From Strix aluco (taxonomy: Eukaryota; Chordata; Aves; Strigiformes; Strigidae): a stretch of 64,000 nucleotides of DNA. The stretch lies in NCBI RefSeq assembly GCF_031877795.1, contig NC_133946.1, positions 10,267,144 through 10,331,143 on the forward strand, written 5' to 3'. The translations under genes were made by a program, and so were the position numbers. Positions 63,626-64,000 of the stretch are shown here, in pieces (position 1 is the stretch's first letter; every line of letters begins with the position of its first letter). The notes below the pieces were generated by a model. That model saw only the letters and a program-made list of their open reading frames with translations. It did no database searches and was not told the origin of the DNA.

Positions 63626-64000
63626 TTAATTGCTTATACTGCATACTTCACACAAGTGAAAAAAAGGACAGAGCTGATTCCCTTCTTCCAAAATACAAAT
63701 GCTGAGGTTTATGACAGTTCTCTCTCCGCAGCTGTGGAAAGGCATTTGTTCCACATTTTAGAGAGTGTAGACTCTTGCGCAGACATATTTTACGCTGATG
63801 ACAGCAATAATTGTAAGATAAGGAATTTTATTATTAGACTTTCCTCCACCAACAGTTCTAATAATAACAGGGAAAGAAAAGGAGCAGGAAAAACCAAGGT
63901 AAAAGAGTAACTAAGGCCCATTTCCTTTATGGTCTTTATCAACAGGTATCAATGATTATTATTTTCATTACAATTTTATTCTGTGCTCAACAACACTCTT

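Larger units (their letters stand above)
52997..64000. other. Region upstream of gene B, no gene recognised
   Basis: About 11 kb of AT-rich DNA. The proximal part (53.0-53.3 kb) should contain the gene B promoter but shows no CpG island. The plus- and minus-strand open frames (up to 142 codons at 56853-57281) have no recognisable domain, splice logic or family resemblance. It holds a poly-C run (about 59210), a 13-bp-arm hairpin (62.92 kb) and a 33-bp duplication (63.56 kb). Confidence 0.65.

Overview
The window looks like a bird (avian) nuclear genome. This rests on many CR1-type LINE 3' ends scattered through it, a retrovirus-like element whose primer-binding site resembles the tRNA-Trp type used by avian alpharetroviruses, and two intron-rich fatty acid desaturase genes whose exon layout matches vertebrate FADS1/FADS2. 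The species cannot be fixed from the sequence alone.

Layout, left to right. (1) 1-7220: five exons (exons 1-5) of a FADS1-like front-end desaturase gene on the minus strand (gene A). Its first exon lies in a CpG island at about 6.84-7.51 kb, and exons 6-12 fall beyond the left edge. (2) 7.2-21.7 kb: intergenic DNA with CR1 pieces, short hairpins and one unexplained exon-like segment. (3) 21707-31974: a minus-strand endogenous retrovirus with two LTRs, a perfect 6-bp target duplication, PBS, polypurine tract and a gag N-terminal remnant. Most of its interior (22.53-30.37 kb) is a 41-bp tandem repeat instead of pro/pol/env. The right half of the array, about 98 units, is in exact 41-bp register, and every unit carries a YY1-like GCCGCCAT core. 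(4) 32118-32235: a frameshifted relic of desaturase exon 2, evidence of a third, dead FADS1-like copy into which the retrovirus inserted. (5) 32.2-41.6 kb: intergenic DNA with CR1 and a 28-bp palindrome. (6) 41648-52996: a complete 12-exon FADS1-like gene on the minus strand (gene B), 448 codons, with all splice sites GT-AG, the cytochrome b5 HPGG motif and all three desaturase histidine boxes. (7) 53-64 kb: no gene recognised.

The two genes are head-to-tail tandem copies, with a third relic between them. By family, both encode ER-membrane acyl-CoA desaturases with a fused cytochrome b5 domain, which act in long-chain polyunsaturated fatty acid synthesis. Functional specificity (delta-5 or other) is inferred from similarity to FADS1 and is not shown by the sequence.

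The most unusual object is the 7.8-kb, 41-bp minisatellite inside a structurally recognisable, low-divergence endogenous retrovirus. Because the unit is 41 bp (2 modulo 3) and lacks stops on the plus strand, all three plus frames stay open for about 5 kb and spell the same 41-residue periodic polypeptide.
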